Positions 51,172 to 59,978 of a stretch of DNA of 64,000 nucleotides are shown piece after piece. Source of the DNA: Rhodococcus sp. 4CII (GTDB taxonomy: Bacteria; Actinomycetota; Actinomycetes; Mycobacteriales; Mycobacteriaceae); the NCBI RefSeq assembly GCF_014256275.1, contig NZ_JACCFE010000001.1:62001-126000 (forward strand). Direction: 5' to 3'. The position numbers were made by a program, and so were the translations under genes. Positions within the stretch are counted from its first letter, which is position 1. Every line of letters begins with the position of its first letter. The notes under the pieces were generated by a model. It made no database searches and was not told the origin of the DNA. It was given only the letters and a program-made list of their open reading frames with translations.

Positions 51172-52599
51172 ATGTCCACTCAGGCATCATCCACACGCAA
51201 GTGGTGGGCGCTGGCGCTGATCGCCGCCGCCCAGTTCATGGTCATCATGGACACCTCCATCATCGGCATTGCGCTACCGAAAATGCAGACCGACCTCGGC
51301 TTCTCCCAGGAGAACCTGACCTGGGTGTTCAACGCCTACGTCATCGCCTTCGGTGGACTACTCCTGCTCGGCGGTCGCCTGTCCGACCTGTGGGGCGCCC
51401 GACGCATCTTCGCCACCGGCTGGTTGGTTCTGCTCGTCGGATCGATCACCGCCGGCGCCGCCGGCAACGTCGGCACCGAGCTGGCCGGACGCGCCGTTCA
51501 AGGCGCCGGCGCCGCACTGATCGCACCCTCCGCGCTGACTCTGCTGATGATGCTGTTCGGTTCCACCCAGCAGGAATTGACCAAAGCCCTCGCCGTCTAC
51601 GGCGCCGCCGCGCCCGCGGGCGGCACCGCCGGTGTGTTCCTCGGCGGGGTGATCACCGAATACCTCAGCTGGCCGTGGGTGTTCTACATCAACATCCCCA
51701 TCGCGATCATCGCCCTCGCCGCGACACCGCTGCTGATGCCCAACGCCCCCGCCCGATCCGGTTCGATCGACATCCTCGGCGCACTGACCGTCACCGCCGG
51801 CCTGGCGCTTGCCGTCTACTCCATCGTCCGCGCCCCCGAGGTCGGCTGGGATTCCGGTCAAACCTGGGGATACCTCGCCGTTTCCGCGGTGCTGCTGGGC
51901 GCATTCGTGCTGATCCAGTCCCGGCGCCGCGAACCCCTGATGCGGCCCGGGATCTTCACCGCCCCCAACCTCGCCGCAGCGAACGTCGCCCAGTTGCTGC
52001 TCGGGGCGGCGTGGATCCCGATGTGGTTCTTCCTGAACCTGTACCTGCAGCAGGTCCTGGGGTACAGCGCATTCCCCGCCGGCGCAGCACTACTGCCGAT
52101 GACCACACTGATCATGCTCGGCATGATCGTCATCGCGCCGCGGGCGATGCAGAGGTTCGGCGCGAAACCGATGATCGTGACCGGTCTGATCGTGCTCGCG
52201 GCAGGGCTCGGATGGATGGCCTTGGTCCGGCCCACCGGCAATTTCTGGGTCGACGTGCTGCCGGCTTCCCTGGTCGCCGCAGCAGGTATGTCGCTCGCCT
52301 TCATTCCCTCCTTGGGCACGGCGATCTCCGCCGCCCGACCCGAAGAGGGCGGATTGGCGTCGGGCATCGTCAACGTCAGCTACCAGGTCGGCTCCGCCCT
52401 CGGTCTGGCAGCCATGACCGCAGTCGCCGCGTCGTTCGGGGCAAACCAGATCGGCGACCTCCCCGAGCTGACGAACGGATTCTCCGCCGCCTTCCTCGGC
52501 GCCGCCGTCATCGCCCTGGCCGGTGCTGGGGTCACCGCCGTGTCGATGCGCACGGCCCAGCCGGACGCGGCGGTGGAACCAGTCCTCGAGCAGCACTGA
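51172..52599 (+). CDS. DHA2-type MFS drug/metal-stress exporter, 475 aa
   Basis: Fourteen predicted membrane segments of EmrB/QacA type: QFMVIMDTSIIGIALPKMQT at helix 1 (motif D1), GRLSDLWGARRIF (motif A) and GGTAGVFLGGVITEYLSWPW (motif C). It exports drugs or other small molecules by proton antiport. ATG 51172 has AAGGACGG. The CsoR-type region upstream suggests copper control, which is unusual for this family. A hairpin follows. Confidence 0.9.
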   Translation: MSTQASSTRKWWALALIAAAQFMVIMDTSIIGIALPKMQTDLGFSQENLTWVFNAYVIAFGGLLLLGGRLSDLWGARRIFATGWLVLLVGSITAGAAGNVGTELAGRAVQGAGAALIAPSALTLLMMLFGSTQQELTKALAVYGAAAPAGGTAGVFLGGVITEYLSWPWVFYINIPIAIIALAATPLLMPNAPARSGSIDILGALTVTAGLALAVYSIVRAPEVGWDSGQTWGYLAVSAVLLGAFVLIQSRRREPLMRPGIFTAPNLAAANVAQLLLGAAWIPMWFFLNLYLQQVLGYSAFPAGAALLPMTTLIMLGMIVIAPRAMQRFGAKPMIVTGLIVLAAGLGWMALVRPTGNFWVDVLPASLVAAAGMSLAFIPSLGTAISAARPEEGGLASGIVNVSYQVGSALGLAAMTAVAASFGANQIGDLPELTNGFSAAFLGAAVIALAGAGVTAVSMRTAQPDAAVEPVLEQH

Positions 52600-52616
52600 C
52601 ACAGCACAACACCGTG

Positions 52617-52645
52617 GGTGGGAGTCGGCAGGCCCGGCTCCCACC
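52617..52645 (+). terminator. Hairpin after the MFS gene
   Basis: GGTGGGAG pairs with CTCCCACC around a 13-base G/C-rich loop, 18 bp past the stop. Confidence 0.5.
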
Positions 52646-53178
52646 ACACGCCGGTTCCAGTCCTCGTGCACTCGTCGCCGGAGCGAGAAGTGTCTGCGAT
52701 GTGACGCGGCGATGTGCGCCGGTGTCGTGGTGACCGGATCGCCGCGCCGGGCCCTCGCCCGTCCGAAGGTCCCGCTGGACGAGACAGAGTTTTGTGGGGT
52801 CCGTCACATTCTCCGAGTCGGCGGCGTGTCCGATTGCGGCGGGCCGCGAGGCAGTCGGCGCCGTGCCGTGGGATGTCGTCGCGCCGACCCCTGCACATAC
52901 TCACCGACCCAGTAAATGTCGAGGTCACCGCCGGTTTCCTCGGCCTTGCGCGGTGTCGATCGACGGGGCGTCCGGGGCGGTGATCCCGGTGTCTCTATCT
53001 GCCCGCAGACTGGGGTCTAGGTCCCTGACGTGGGCGTATTCGATCAAGATCATATTTAGATATCGATTGGGTCACGATGGCACGGTCGATACCGTTTTGT
53101 TACTTTCCTTCTCGACGGGGGTCCGAGGCCGCGAATCTCACGAGCGCGGGCTAGCCAACACAGACGAGGTAAGACACT
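52646..53178. other. Intergenic stretch, promoter region of the M23 gene
   Basis: No gene supported. The part from about 53035 to 53110 is much AT-richer (ATCATATTTAGATATCGATT and a TTTTGTTACTTTC run) and probably contains the promoter of the secreted M23 peptidase. Confidence 0.5.
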
Positions 53179-53850
53179 GTGGCGAAACACCGCAGGACGG
53201 TAAATCGTTCTCATTCCATCCCTGGCCGCCTGAAGATCGCGACCGTTGCCGCGGCGACCGGTGCCATCCTTATCGGCGGCGCGCAGTTCGGTGCCGGGTC
53301 CGCGACCGCTCGCCCGCTCGAGATCCCGCCGGGACTACTGCCCGCCGGTGTTCAGCTGCCGGCGATCGAGCTGCCCGACATCCCGGCCGCGCCGCCCGCG
53401 CCCGGCGTGCTCGGGCAGGTCAACCCGGGCACCCCCGCTCCGCTCAAGGCCCGCACGGTGCAGCCGGTGTCTGGCACGCTGTCCTCCGGCTACGGCCCCC
53501 GCTGGGGTGCGCAGCACGGCGGCCTCGACATCGCGGCCCCGATCGGCACCCCGATCCAGTCCGCGGCCGACGGTGAGGTCATCTCAGCGGGTCCGGCCTC
53601 CGGGTTCGGGTTGTGGGTGCGGGTGCGCCACGACGACGGCGCCGTCAGCGTTTACGGCCACATCAACGAGTTCATCGTCAACGTCGGCCAGCGGGTGGCG
53701 GCGGGTCAGCAGATCGCGACCGTCGGCAATCGTGGTCAGTCGACCGGTCCGCACCTGCACTTCGAGGTGTCGGACGCAGGCGGTAACCGGCTCAACCCGA
53801 GCCAGTGGCTGCGCGACCGCGGCGTCTCGGTGACCTGGGGAGCAGACTAG
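53179..53850 (+). CDS. Secreted M23 (LytM) peptidase, 223 aa
   Basis: GTG 53179 follows GAGGTAAG. Signal peptide to about residue 45 (ATARP), a Pro-rich linker, then the LytM domain with HGGLDIAAP and GPHLHFEV zinc ligands. The final 120 residues match the catalytic domain of the protein at 27923-29137 almost word for word (GQQIATVGNRGQSTGPHLHF), but the acidic linker is missing. Probable peptidoglycan endopeptidase. Confidence 0.9.
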   Translation: MAKHRRTVNRSHSIPGRLKIATVAAATGAILIGGAQFGAGSATARPLEIPPGLLPAGVQLPAIELPDIPAAPPAPGVLGQVNPGTPAPLKARTVQPVSGTLSSGYGPRWGAQHGGLDIAAPIGTPIQSAADGEVISAGPASGFGLWVRVRHDDGAVSVYGHINEFIVNVGQRVAAGQQIATVGNRGQSTGPHLHFEVSDAGGNRLNPSQWLRDRGVSVTWGAD

Positions 53851-53989
53851 AACTCACCCCGGCGGAGCCAGCTCCAAACGATGCGGGGCGCGCCAGGCCG
53901 GGACGGCAGGCCCCGCTCCGCACGCGGTTCCGGCAGGTCGAGCATCCTTCCACCGTGAGGGCGGATCCCTCAGGTCAGGTCAACCAGAT

Positions 53990-54450
53990 CCGGGGCAGTC
54001 CCTTCCGTAGCCGGCGAGCACAGCGCCTTCAGAACACACTGGAGCGCTTCCCTTCTCGTCGCATGTGGCGAGAAGGGAAGCGAGATCGCCTGCGTGAGCG
54101 GGCGGTGCGAACCGTCGCGGATCGCCGTGGCGTCCAGGTCGCCGAGACCGTGCCCGATCGCGGCGGCCCGGAACCCGCGCCGCAGGGTTGCGAGGGTCTC
54201 CGGGCGCCCGGGCATGGCGAACCATCCCGTCACCGCCCCGCGGATGGTCAGCCTGGGTGTGCACCAGGACCGCGGCACCCGCCCCAGCGCAAGGGTCGGG
54301 AACTGCGCGTCGTCCTCGTCGTCGGCGACGATGTCGTCGAGCTCGGCGAGCATCTGCGGGTTCCGCCGGGCGAAAGCGAGCACCTCGAGGAAACACGCCA
54401 GCCGGCTGGCGCCGGTGTAGAGGGTGCGCAACACCCCGTCCGGGTCGTCC
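53990..54450 (-). pseudogene. RES-domain toxin remnant
   Basis: The minus strand reads DDPDGVLRTLYTGASRLACF, FLEVLAFARRNPQMLAELDDI and later GSHRPLTQAIS, the core of RES-domain NAD-degrading toxins of RES-Xre pairs. The N-terminus merges into the divergent PhoD promoter without a proper start, and after LTQAIS the C-terminus is replaced by unrelated sequence through an inverted repeat (54045-54082). No Xre antitoxin is next to it. It appears truncated at both ends. Confidence 0.5.
54045..54082. repeat. 14-bp perfect inverted repeat
   Basis: CGCTTCCCTTCTCG and CGAGAAGGGAAGCG separated by ten bases. It marks the point where RES homology ends on the minus strand; it may be a terminator or a junction scar. 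Confidence 0.7.
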
Positions 54451-54498
54451 CTCGGCCGGGCCCGACTCGCCGATCGCAGCCTGGATATACCGTGGTGT

Positions 54499-56076
54499 AT
54501 GCCCCTCTCCCGTCGGCAGTTGTTGCGAGTAGGTGTGGCCGGATCGGCTGCGGTGCTGGTGGGTACGTCGGCGGTGAGCAGCGCCCGGTTGCCAGCGCCG
54601 CGGTGGCGAGGAGATGATCCGTTCGGGCTCGGTGTGGCATCGGGAGATCCGACACCGGATGGTGTCGTTCTGTGGACACGTCTGGCACCAGATCCGCTTG
54701 CCCCCGGCGGGCGCGGCGGCATGGGGTGGGATCCGGTGACCGTCGAATACGAAGTCGCGCATGACGAGAGCTTCCGGCAGGTGGTGACGTGCGGTACGGC
54801 TGTCGCGACCCGCGAACTCGCGCACAGCGTGCACCCGGAGATCCACGGTTTGGAGTCCTCTCGCTGGTACTTCTACCGATTCCGGGCCGGGACGGCGATC
54901 TCCCCGGTGGGCCGGACCCGCACGGCCCCGGCTCCAGGGCAGCCCACAGCGCGGATGCGCTTCGCGTTCGCCTCTTGTCAATCGTGGAGTTCCGGTTTCT
55001 ACACCGCATACGAGCACATGAGCGCCGAAGACCTCGATCTGGTCGTCCATCTGGGCGACTACATCTACGAACGCGGGTGGAGGCGCGGCCGCGAGGGAAT
55101 GTCGATGGGAGTCGACCTCGACGAAGCCGTCGATCTGCCCAGTTACCGGCTGCACTACGCACAGTACAAAGCCGAGCAGCCGCTGCGCGACGCCCATGCA
55201 GCGTTTCCCTGGATCGTGACCATGGACGATCACGAGGTCGACAACAACTGGGCGGCCGACTCGTCGGGACTGGGCCTCGATATCTACCGAATCTCCGCCC
55301 TGTTCCGCCGGCGCCGCGCTGCCGCCTTCCAGGCGCTCTACGAGCATCAGCCGCTGCGGATCGCGCAGCGGCCCGCCGGGCCGGGGATGCGCCTGCACCG
55401 CCGCTACCGGTTCGGTGATCTCGCGGAGATCACCATGCTCGATACCCGGCAATACCGGGACCGGCAGGCCTGCGGGGGAGATGTCACCGCGGACTGCGCC
55501 GACCGGCTCGACCCCGACCGCACGATACTGGGTGCACAGCAACGCAACTGGCTGCTCGACGGCTTCACCGGCTCGCCCGCCCGATGGCAGATCATCGGCA
55601 ATCAGGTGGCGATGGGCCAGACCGACAACGACCCCGGCCCGGACACCGTCGTGTCCTCCGACTCGTGGGACGGATACGTCGCCGATCGCAACACCGTCCT
55701 CGGCGGCGCAGCCGATCGCGGCGTCCGCAATCTGGTGGTGATCACCGGCGACCGTCACCAGAACATCGTCGCCGACCTGCGCCGGGACTACGCCGACCCT
55801 GGGTCACCGGTCGTCGCATCGGAATTCTCGGGAACCTCGATCACCTCCGCCGGCGACGGCGCCGACATGAACGACACCGGCCGCCGCCTGCTGGCCGCCA
55901 ATCCCGACATGAAGTTCTTCAACGCGCAGCGAGGATACGTGCGGGTGGACCTGGACCATCAATTGTGGCGCAACGACTTCCGCGTCATGCCCTATATCCG
56001 GCGCCCGGGCGCGCCCATCCACACCCGCGCCAGCTTCGTGGTCCAAGATCAGATACCCGATGTCATCGAGGCGTGA
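54499..56076 (+). CDS. phoD: PhoD-type alkaline phosphatase/phosphodiesterase, 525 aa
   Basis: Twin-arginine signal (SRRQLLRVGVAGSAAVL), PhoD N-terminal domain (FGLGVASGDPTPDGVVLWTR) and the metallophosphatase core: FASCQSW, HLGDYIYERGW, TMDDHEVDNNW, MLDTRQYRDR and ITGDRHQN. Bound Ca/Fe releases phosphate from phosphodiesters outside the cell. ATG 54499 lies seven bases after TATACC, so a leaderless mRNA is possible. Confidence 0.92.
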   Translation: MPLSRRQLLRVGVAGSAAVLVGTSAVSSARLPAPRWRGDDPFGLGVASGDPTPDGVVLWTRLAPDPLAPGGRGGMGWDPVTVEYEVAHDESFRQVVTCGTAVATRELAHSVHPEIHGLESSRWYFYRFRAGTAISPVGRTRTAPAPGQPTARMRFAFASCQSWSSGFYTAYEHMSAEDLDLVVHLGDYIYERGWRRGREGMSMGVDLDEAVDLPSYRLHYAQYKAEQPLRDAHAAFPWIVTMDDHEVDNNWAADSSGLGLDIYRISALFRRRRAAAFQALYEHQPLRIAQRPAGPGMRLHRRYRFGDLAEITMLDTRQYRDRQACGGDVTADCADRLDPDRTILGAQQRNWLLDGFTGSPARWQIIGNQVAMGQTDNDPGPDTVVSSDSWDGYVADRNTVLGGAADRGVRNLVVITGDRHQNIVADLRRDYADPGSPVVASEFSGTSITSAGDGADMNDTGRRLLAANPDMKFFNAQRGYVRVDLDHQLWRNDFRVMPYIRRPGAPIHTRASFVVQDQIPDVIEA

Positions 56077-56233
56077 CGGCCGGATACTGCCACCCACGAC
56101 ACGGCAAGCCCGATCCACCCCGGGCCCGCGAACCGGGCACCGCTGAGCAGCGGTGCCGTGCCGAGCCACGACGCCCCAGGGTGCGCCTGTCGGACGAACG
56201 TGGCTCGGGCACGCACGGGGACGGGTAATGGCC

Positions 56234-57022
56234 TCAGTTGCCGAGGAATCGGCGGATCTGCGGGACGACGGCGTCGGCGAGATCGTCCGCCGACTCGAGC
56301 GCGTCGAACGACACGTTCCGCGCGAGTGTCGCATGCGGAATCGTCGAGCTCATGCGTTCGGCGAGCGCGGCCGGATGGCGCTCGTCGGCGCCGGGGACGA
56401 TGAGAACCGGAACGTCGATCGCGCCGAGTTCGTCGAGCGTGCGGAATGAGCGGTCACGCCCAATGGCGGCCGCTGCGGCGACGCTCCCCGGGTCGGCGCG
56501 CGGTATCGCATCGCGCACCAGGTTCCCGATCAGTGGTTGCAGGTGGGGAAGGAACAACTCCCACGCCGCTTCGATACCGTCTGCTCGCACCCGCTCGGCG
56601 AAGCGGTCCATCAACGCGGTTTCGGCCAATTTCGCCTCGTCGTCCTCGATATCCTCGGCGCTGATCACCACCACCGCCCGCACTCGTGAGGGAAAGGCCA
56701 GGCCGGTGCGTAAGGCGATGGTGCCGCCCAGCCCGGTCCCACCGACCACCGCCTCCGGCGCGCCGAGGTGGTCCAGTAGGGCGATCACATCGGCGGCGTA
56801 GCGGCTCCACGTGTGCAGCGCCGGATCCCTGCACACCGAGCGGCCGTATCCCCGCACATCCGGAACGACAACGGTGAACCGGTCTTCGAGACGCGTTGCC
56901 ATCGGCAGCAAGCTGTGATGATCCGGCCCCCCGCCGTGCAGCAGGACGACGACCGGACCCGTCCCGCATGCGGCGGCGAACAAGCGGTTTCCGTCGTCAC
57001 CGCGGTAGTCGAATTCACGCAT
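56234..57022 (-). CDS. Alpha/beta-hydrolase fold protein, 262 aa
   Basis: Fold landmarks: oxyanion loop VVLLHGGGPDHHSL, VPDVRGYGRS, and Asp-containing VLIVPGADERHP. At the nucleophile elbow, where GxSxG is usual, it reads VVGGTGLGGTIAL, with no Ser, so it may not be a serine hydrolase. The final catalytic His region (HATLARNVSFDA) is also atypical. ATG 57022 is chosen to start at the fold. Function open. Confidence 0.75.
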   Translation of the reverse strand: MREFDYRGDDGNRLFAAACGTGPVVVLLHGGGPDHHSLLPMATRLEDRFTVVVPDVRGYGRSVCRDPALHTWSRYAADVIALLDHLGAPEAVVGGTGLGGTIALRTGLAFPSRVRAVVVISAEDIEDDEAKLAETALMDRFAERVRADGIEAAWELFLPHLQPLIGNLVRDAIPRADPGSVAAAAAIGRDRSFRTLDELGAIDVPVLIVPGADERHPAALAERMSSTIPHATLARNVSFDALESADDLADAVVPQIRRFLGN

Positions 57023-57114
57023 CGCCGTCCGTTTCTCATCTGGTCGCAGGAGGATACGAAACTGGGCCTCTGGGTGCCGCTCGACGAGAAAGTGCCGCGC
57101 CCGTCGTGTGGTAA

Positions 57115-58593
57115 CTAACTCGGCATAGCGATGGCGACTACCGAGATGAAGATTGCAAGGATCGCCAAGACCATTGCGATCTGTTGCAACCGGAAATTGG
57201 CAGCCGTCGACTCGATTGATGCTCGCAGTTCCAGCTCTGACCTGAGCAGCGGAATGGTCTCGCCAAACCATTCAGCGCGGTCTTCGAGCGAGGTCCTCAG
57301 CATCTTGTCGAAGAAGAACTCGTCAACCTGACCGTCACCCCAGTCGTGAATCTGTTTGTATTCATCGAGCTCATAGGTCCAGCGGCGATCGTTGGAGACC
57401 CACTTGCCAACCTCATTCGAGACAATCGTGGCATCAAAGATCGTGTTGCTCAAAAGTTTGCTCGCGCGCTCCAACGAGTCGATGGTCTCTGTGCGCAAGG
57501 CGTTCTGGCCGACCTGTTTGATGAAGGTCCACCTGCTTTTCTCTCTTGTTGGATTGCGCGCCAAGTCATCGCGAAGCTGCGCTATCGTTCCTTCGTGGCA
57601 TTCGATGAGGCACTTGATCGCCCATCGCACCATGAGTCCGCCGAAGCGGTTCTCGATGAAGTGGTCGTCGGTGTAGGGCCCGCCAAAAGTTACGCCGTCC
57701 CGTGGGGATTCATCGACGGTGAGCTTGTGGCCGCACACTATCGTCCACGGATCGTCATCAGGTCTGAAGGAAGTAGCAATCTTCCAGTCGGGCGTAGAAG
57801 AGCCGGTATAGGCGTCTCCCTCAACATCAATGGAGAGCAAGTATCGGTAGTCCTCGAGACGACTGCTGATCTCCTCAACCGGTACATCCGGCAACTGAGG
57901 TCGGGTGAAAGGCGCCGCAAGCTTTGTCGTGATGACTTCAATCGCAGGCAACGATGCCTTTTTGAAGTCGGCGATCATCGTGCCAGGGAAGACGCGGGCA
58001 ACCCACTGGCTTGCCGCTTCGCGAACACGCGTGCGTTCGTGCGCAATCGCTGCTTGCTTGCGATGAAACGCAGTGTGGCGACGAAAACCTCTCCCGACGG
58101 TGTCGATGCGCAAATATCTGTTCGAGTTCAGCTCATCGTTCAGGGCATTGGCCGATACGTCGGAGAGGGTAAACGTAGCTAGGAGGACTACCACGCTCGG
58201 GATCGGCGACACCGCTTTGAGCCGAACCCGATCAAAATCCTCTGGCAGGTCGGCAGCGATGTCAGCCATCCACTTTCGTTCAGTTCCCCGCCGGTAAAGT
58301 GATGCGGCAACTACCCAACCGCCTGTGCTGCTGGTGCGCCTGACCGAATCGGCCCATTCGTAAATGTCGGGTCCGCCAAACGGATTGTCAGGTTCGATGT
58401 CGAGTGCCTTGCATCCCTCGACCAGTCGATCTAGATCGCCACCGACATAGCACTCGGAAACCTGCAGCACACGGCGCTGGACATCTTCCCCGGAAGGCAA
58501 GCGCGTTGACTCGTTCTGCCTCTCATCCAGTTCACGATCGAAGTCCCCCTCGGGGTCTGGATATTCGGGCCGATCTTCGTGAACTACCGCCAT
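57115..58593 (-). CDS. Unknown protein with C-terminal membrane anchor, 492 aa, AT-richer
   Basis: No family recognised. The body is soluble, acidic and mixed alpha/beta with several Trp-rich blocks (IYEWADSVRRTSST, GKWVSNDRRWTYELDEYKQI), and it ends in one membrane helix (IAMVLAILAIFISVVAIAM). Base composition is clearly lower in GC than the neighbours and codon use is more relaxed, so it was acquired from elsewhere. ATG 58593 is chosen; a GTG at 58638 is in frame. Next to a toxin-antitoxin pair; a defence role is possible but unproven. Confidence 0.6.
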   Translation of the reverse strand: MAVVHEDRPEYPDPEGDFDRELDERQNESTRLPSGEDVQRRVLQVSECYVGGDLDRLVEGCKALDIEPDNPFGGPDIYEWADSVRRTSSTGGWVVAASLYRRGTERKWMADIAADLPEDFDRVRLKAVSPIPSVVVLLATFTLSDVSANALNDELNSNRYLRIDTVGRGFRRHTAFHRKQAAIAHERTRVREAASQWVARVFPGTMIADFKKASLPAIEVITTKLAAPFTRPQLPDVPVEEISSRLEDYRYLLSIDVEGDAYTGSSTPDWKIATSFRPDDDPWTIVCGHKLTVDESPRDGVTFGGPYTDDHFIENRFGGLMVRWAIKCLIECHEGTIAQLRDDLARNPTREKSRWTFIKQVGQNALRTETIDSLERASKLLSNTIFDATIVSNEVGKWVSNDRRWTYELDEYKQIHDWGDGQVDEFFFDKMLRTSLEDRAEWFGETIPLLRSELELRASIESTAANFRLQQIAMVLAILAIFISVVAIAMPS

Positions 58594-58738
58594 TGTTCTC
58601 AATGTCCAATCTGTGACTGGGCGCAGCAACCTCTCCACTGGGCGCGTTGCTCGTCACGAGCGTTCTGTGCCCAATGTGACCCGTTCGGCTGCACCCTGAC
58701 CGCCGCCGCAGAAACGGGTCGGTCGCGCCTGGTTGTGG

Positions 58739-59056
58739 TTAGGCGGAGTGCCTCTGGATGTACTCCTCGACGGCCTCACGCATGAGTTCGCTGGGCTTAC
58801 GGTGCTGGCGTTCAGCGAGTTCGTCGAGCTTGTTGCTCAGCGGCGCCGGCAGTCGGACCTGCCGTTTGGGTGATTCGCCGCTAGCGTCGCCGGCCAAGGA
58901 CGGCCGGCCGGCGCCCACCCTTTCGAGCAGTTCGCGCCCCGCTGCGGCGGCCTCGGCGCCCCGCTTGGCGGTGGCCGAGTTCTTCGGCAGCGTCATCTCG
59001 TGCTCGGCCCAGTCGGCGAGCTCGTCGTAATCGGAGTTCTTATCGTTGCTGTTCAT
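58739..59056 (-). CDS. Ribbon-helix-helix antitoxin, 105 aa
   Basis: C-terminal RHH domain (KRQVRLPAPLSNKLDELAER, PSELMREAVEEYIQRH) with an acidic N-terminal half (DYDELADWAEHEM) that would wrap the toxin. It follows the toxin gene by 60 bp. This order (toxin first) is that of BrnTA-type modules. It should repress the shared promoter through a dyad at 59407-59425. Confidence 0.8.
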   Translation of the reverse strand: MNSNDKNSDYDELADWAEHEMTLPKNSATAKRGAEAAAAGRELLERVGAGRPSLAGDASGESPKRQVRLPAPLSNKLDELAERQHRKPSELMREAVEEYIQRHSA

Positions 59057-59116
59057 CTGTATGTCACCCCTTCGAGTGTGGTTGGACCGGATGCCTGCGC
59101 AACCGGGGATCGGCGG

Positions 59117-59392
59117 TCACAGCTGGTCCTTCATGCGGTCGAGATGCTTCTGCCGCGCCTGCATCACATGGAAAACCACCATGCCCCGCGGCGGAACGAT
59201 CTCCACCATGACTTCGAGCAACGGACCCCCAAGTGTGCGCGGAGGACCGATGAACAGCCAAGGCTTTGAGTGCCCGGGAACGCGTGGTTCGTCGAACTCT
59301 TGCTCGACGTACACGGCGTTCTCGATCGCATGCAACGCGTCGTCGCGGTCGATACCGTGTTTGTCTGCGCTGGTCGCCCATTCGATCGCCAC
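59117..59392 (-). CDS. Putative BrnT-like/DUF4258 toxin, 91 aa
   Basis: Small mixed fold starting IEWATSADKHGIDRDDALHA, with a VFHVMQARQKHL segment like the end of BrnT-type RNase toxins (RxxxK/H after a beta strand). A central Gly/Pro/Arg-rich strand pair is present. Encoded upstream of an RHH antitoxin, on the same strand. Assignment rests on size, order and these motifs. Confidence 0.65.
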   Translation of the reverse strand: MAIEWATSADKHGIDRDDALHAIENAVYVEQEFDEPRVPGHSKPWLFIGPPRTLGGPLLEVMVEIVPPRGMVVFHVMQARQKHLDRMKDQL

Positions 59393-59400
59393 ACCAATAA

Positions 59401-59430
59401 TGTACTACAGAAATAGGTATTCTGTACTAC
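59401..59430. promoter_or_regulatory. Operator/promoter of the toxin-antitoxin pair
   Basis: TGTACTAC occurs twice (59401-59408 and 59423-59430), and ACAGAA/TTCTGT (59407-59412, 59420-59425) forms an inverted repeat. An AT-rich spot in otherwise GC-rich DNA, directly upstream of the toxin start. Confidence 0.6.
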
Positions 59431-59490
59431 GAAATTACAAGTTCGGCCCTTGGATCGAGTGAGAAACCGCCTGTTGGAAAGCCGAATTCG

Positions 59491-59967
59491 GTGAGCCGGG
59501 TCGGGGGTCCTGGACCGGTTCACGCTGCGGACGTGATCCGGCTCGTTCCGGCCGGGCGGATCGCCTCGGCCTATCCGTTCTCCCCGCCGACCCAGCACCG
59601 GGTCCGCATCGGGGGCGGGGCGGGCATGTAGGCGATGTGCGCGGTCGACGCGCTGGGGATGTCTGCGATCCTCGGCACCGAGGTGGTGATCGAGCCCGCC
59701 GATCCGGTGACCGGTGAGCGCATCACCGTGACCGTGCAGGGCGAGAGCGCCGTGGCGACCCCGGCCACCGTGGTGGTGTTCGTCGGCGCCGATGCCGGGC
59801 GCGGCCCCTCCGCGGAGACCTGCTGCACCAGCTTGAATTTCTTCACCGACCGCGCCACCGCCCGGTCGTGGGCCGGGGAGCATCCGCGGGTCGGCGGCAT
59901 CGTCGCCGACCTGGCCGACGCCACCCGGCTCGGGGCGACGATCTTCGGCGGCGCGCTCACCTCTTGA
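59491..59967 (+). pseudogene. merB: Organomercurial lyase (merB-like) remnant with in-frame stop
   Basis: The frame reads VIRLVPAGRIASAYPFSPPT, HRVRIGGGAGM, a TAG stop at 59629-59631, then AMCAVDALGMSAILG and a CC-containing TCCTSLNFFTDR segment. These are MerB-type features: AYPFS, the AMCAVDALG strand, the Cys-containing end. The stop stands where Tyr is expected (TAC to TAG). The N-terminal third is also missing. From ATG 59635 the rest is open to 59967, but lacks the fold's first part. Confidence 0.65.
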
Positions 59968-59978
59968 TGCCGGGGCGC

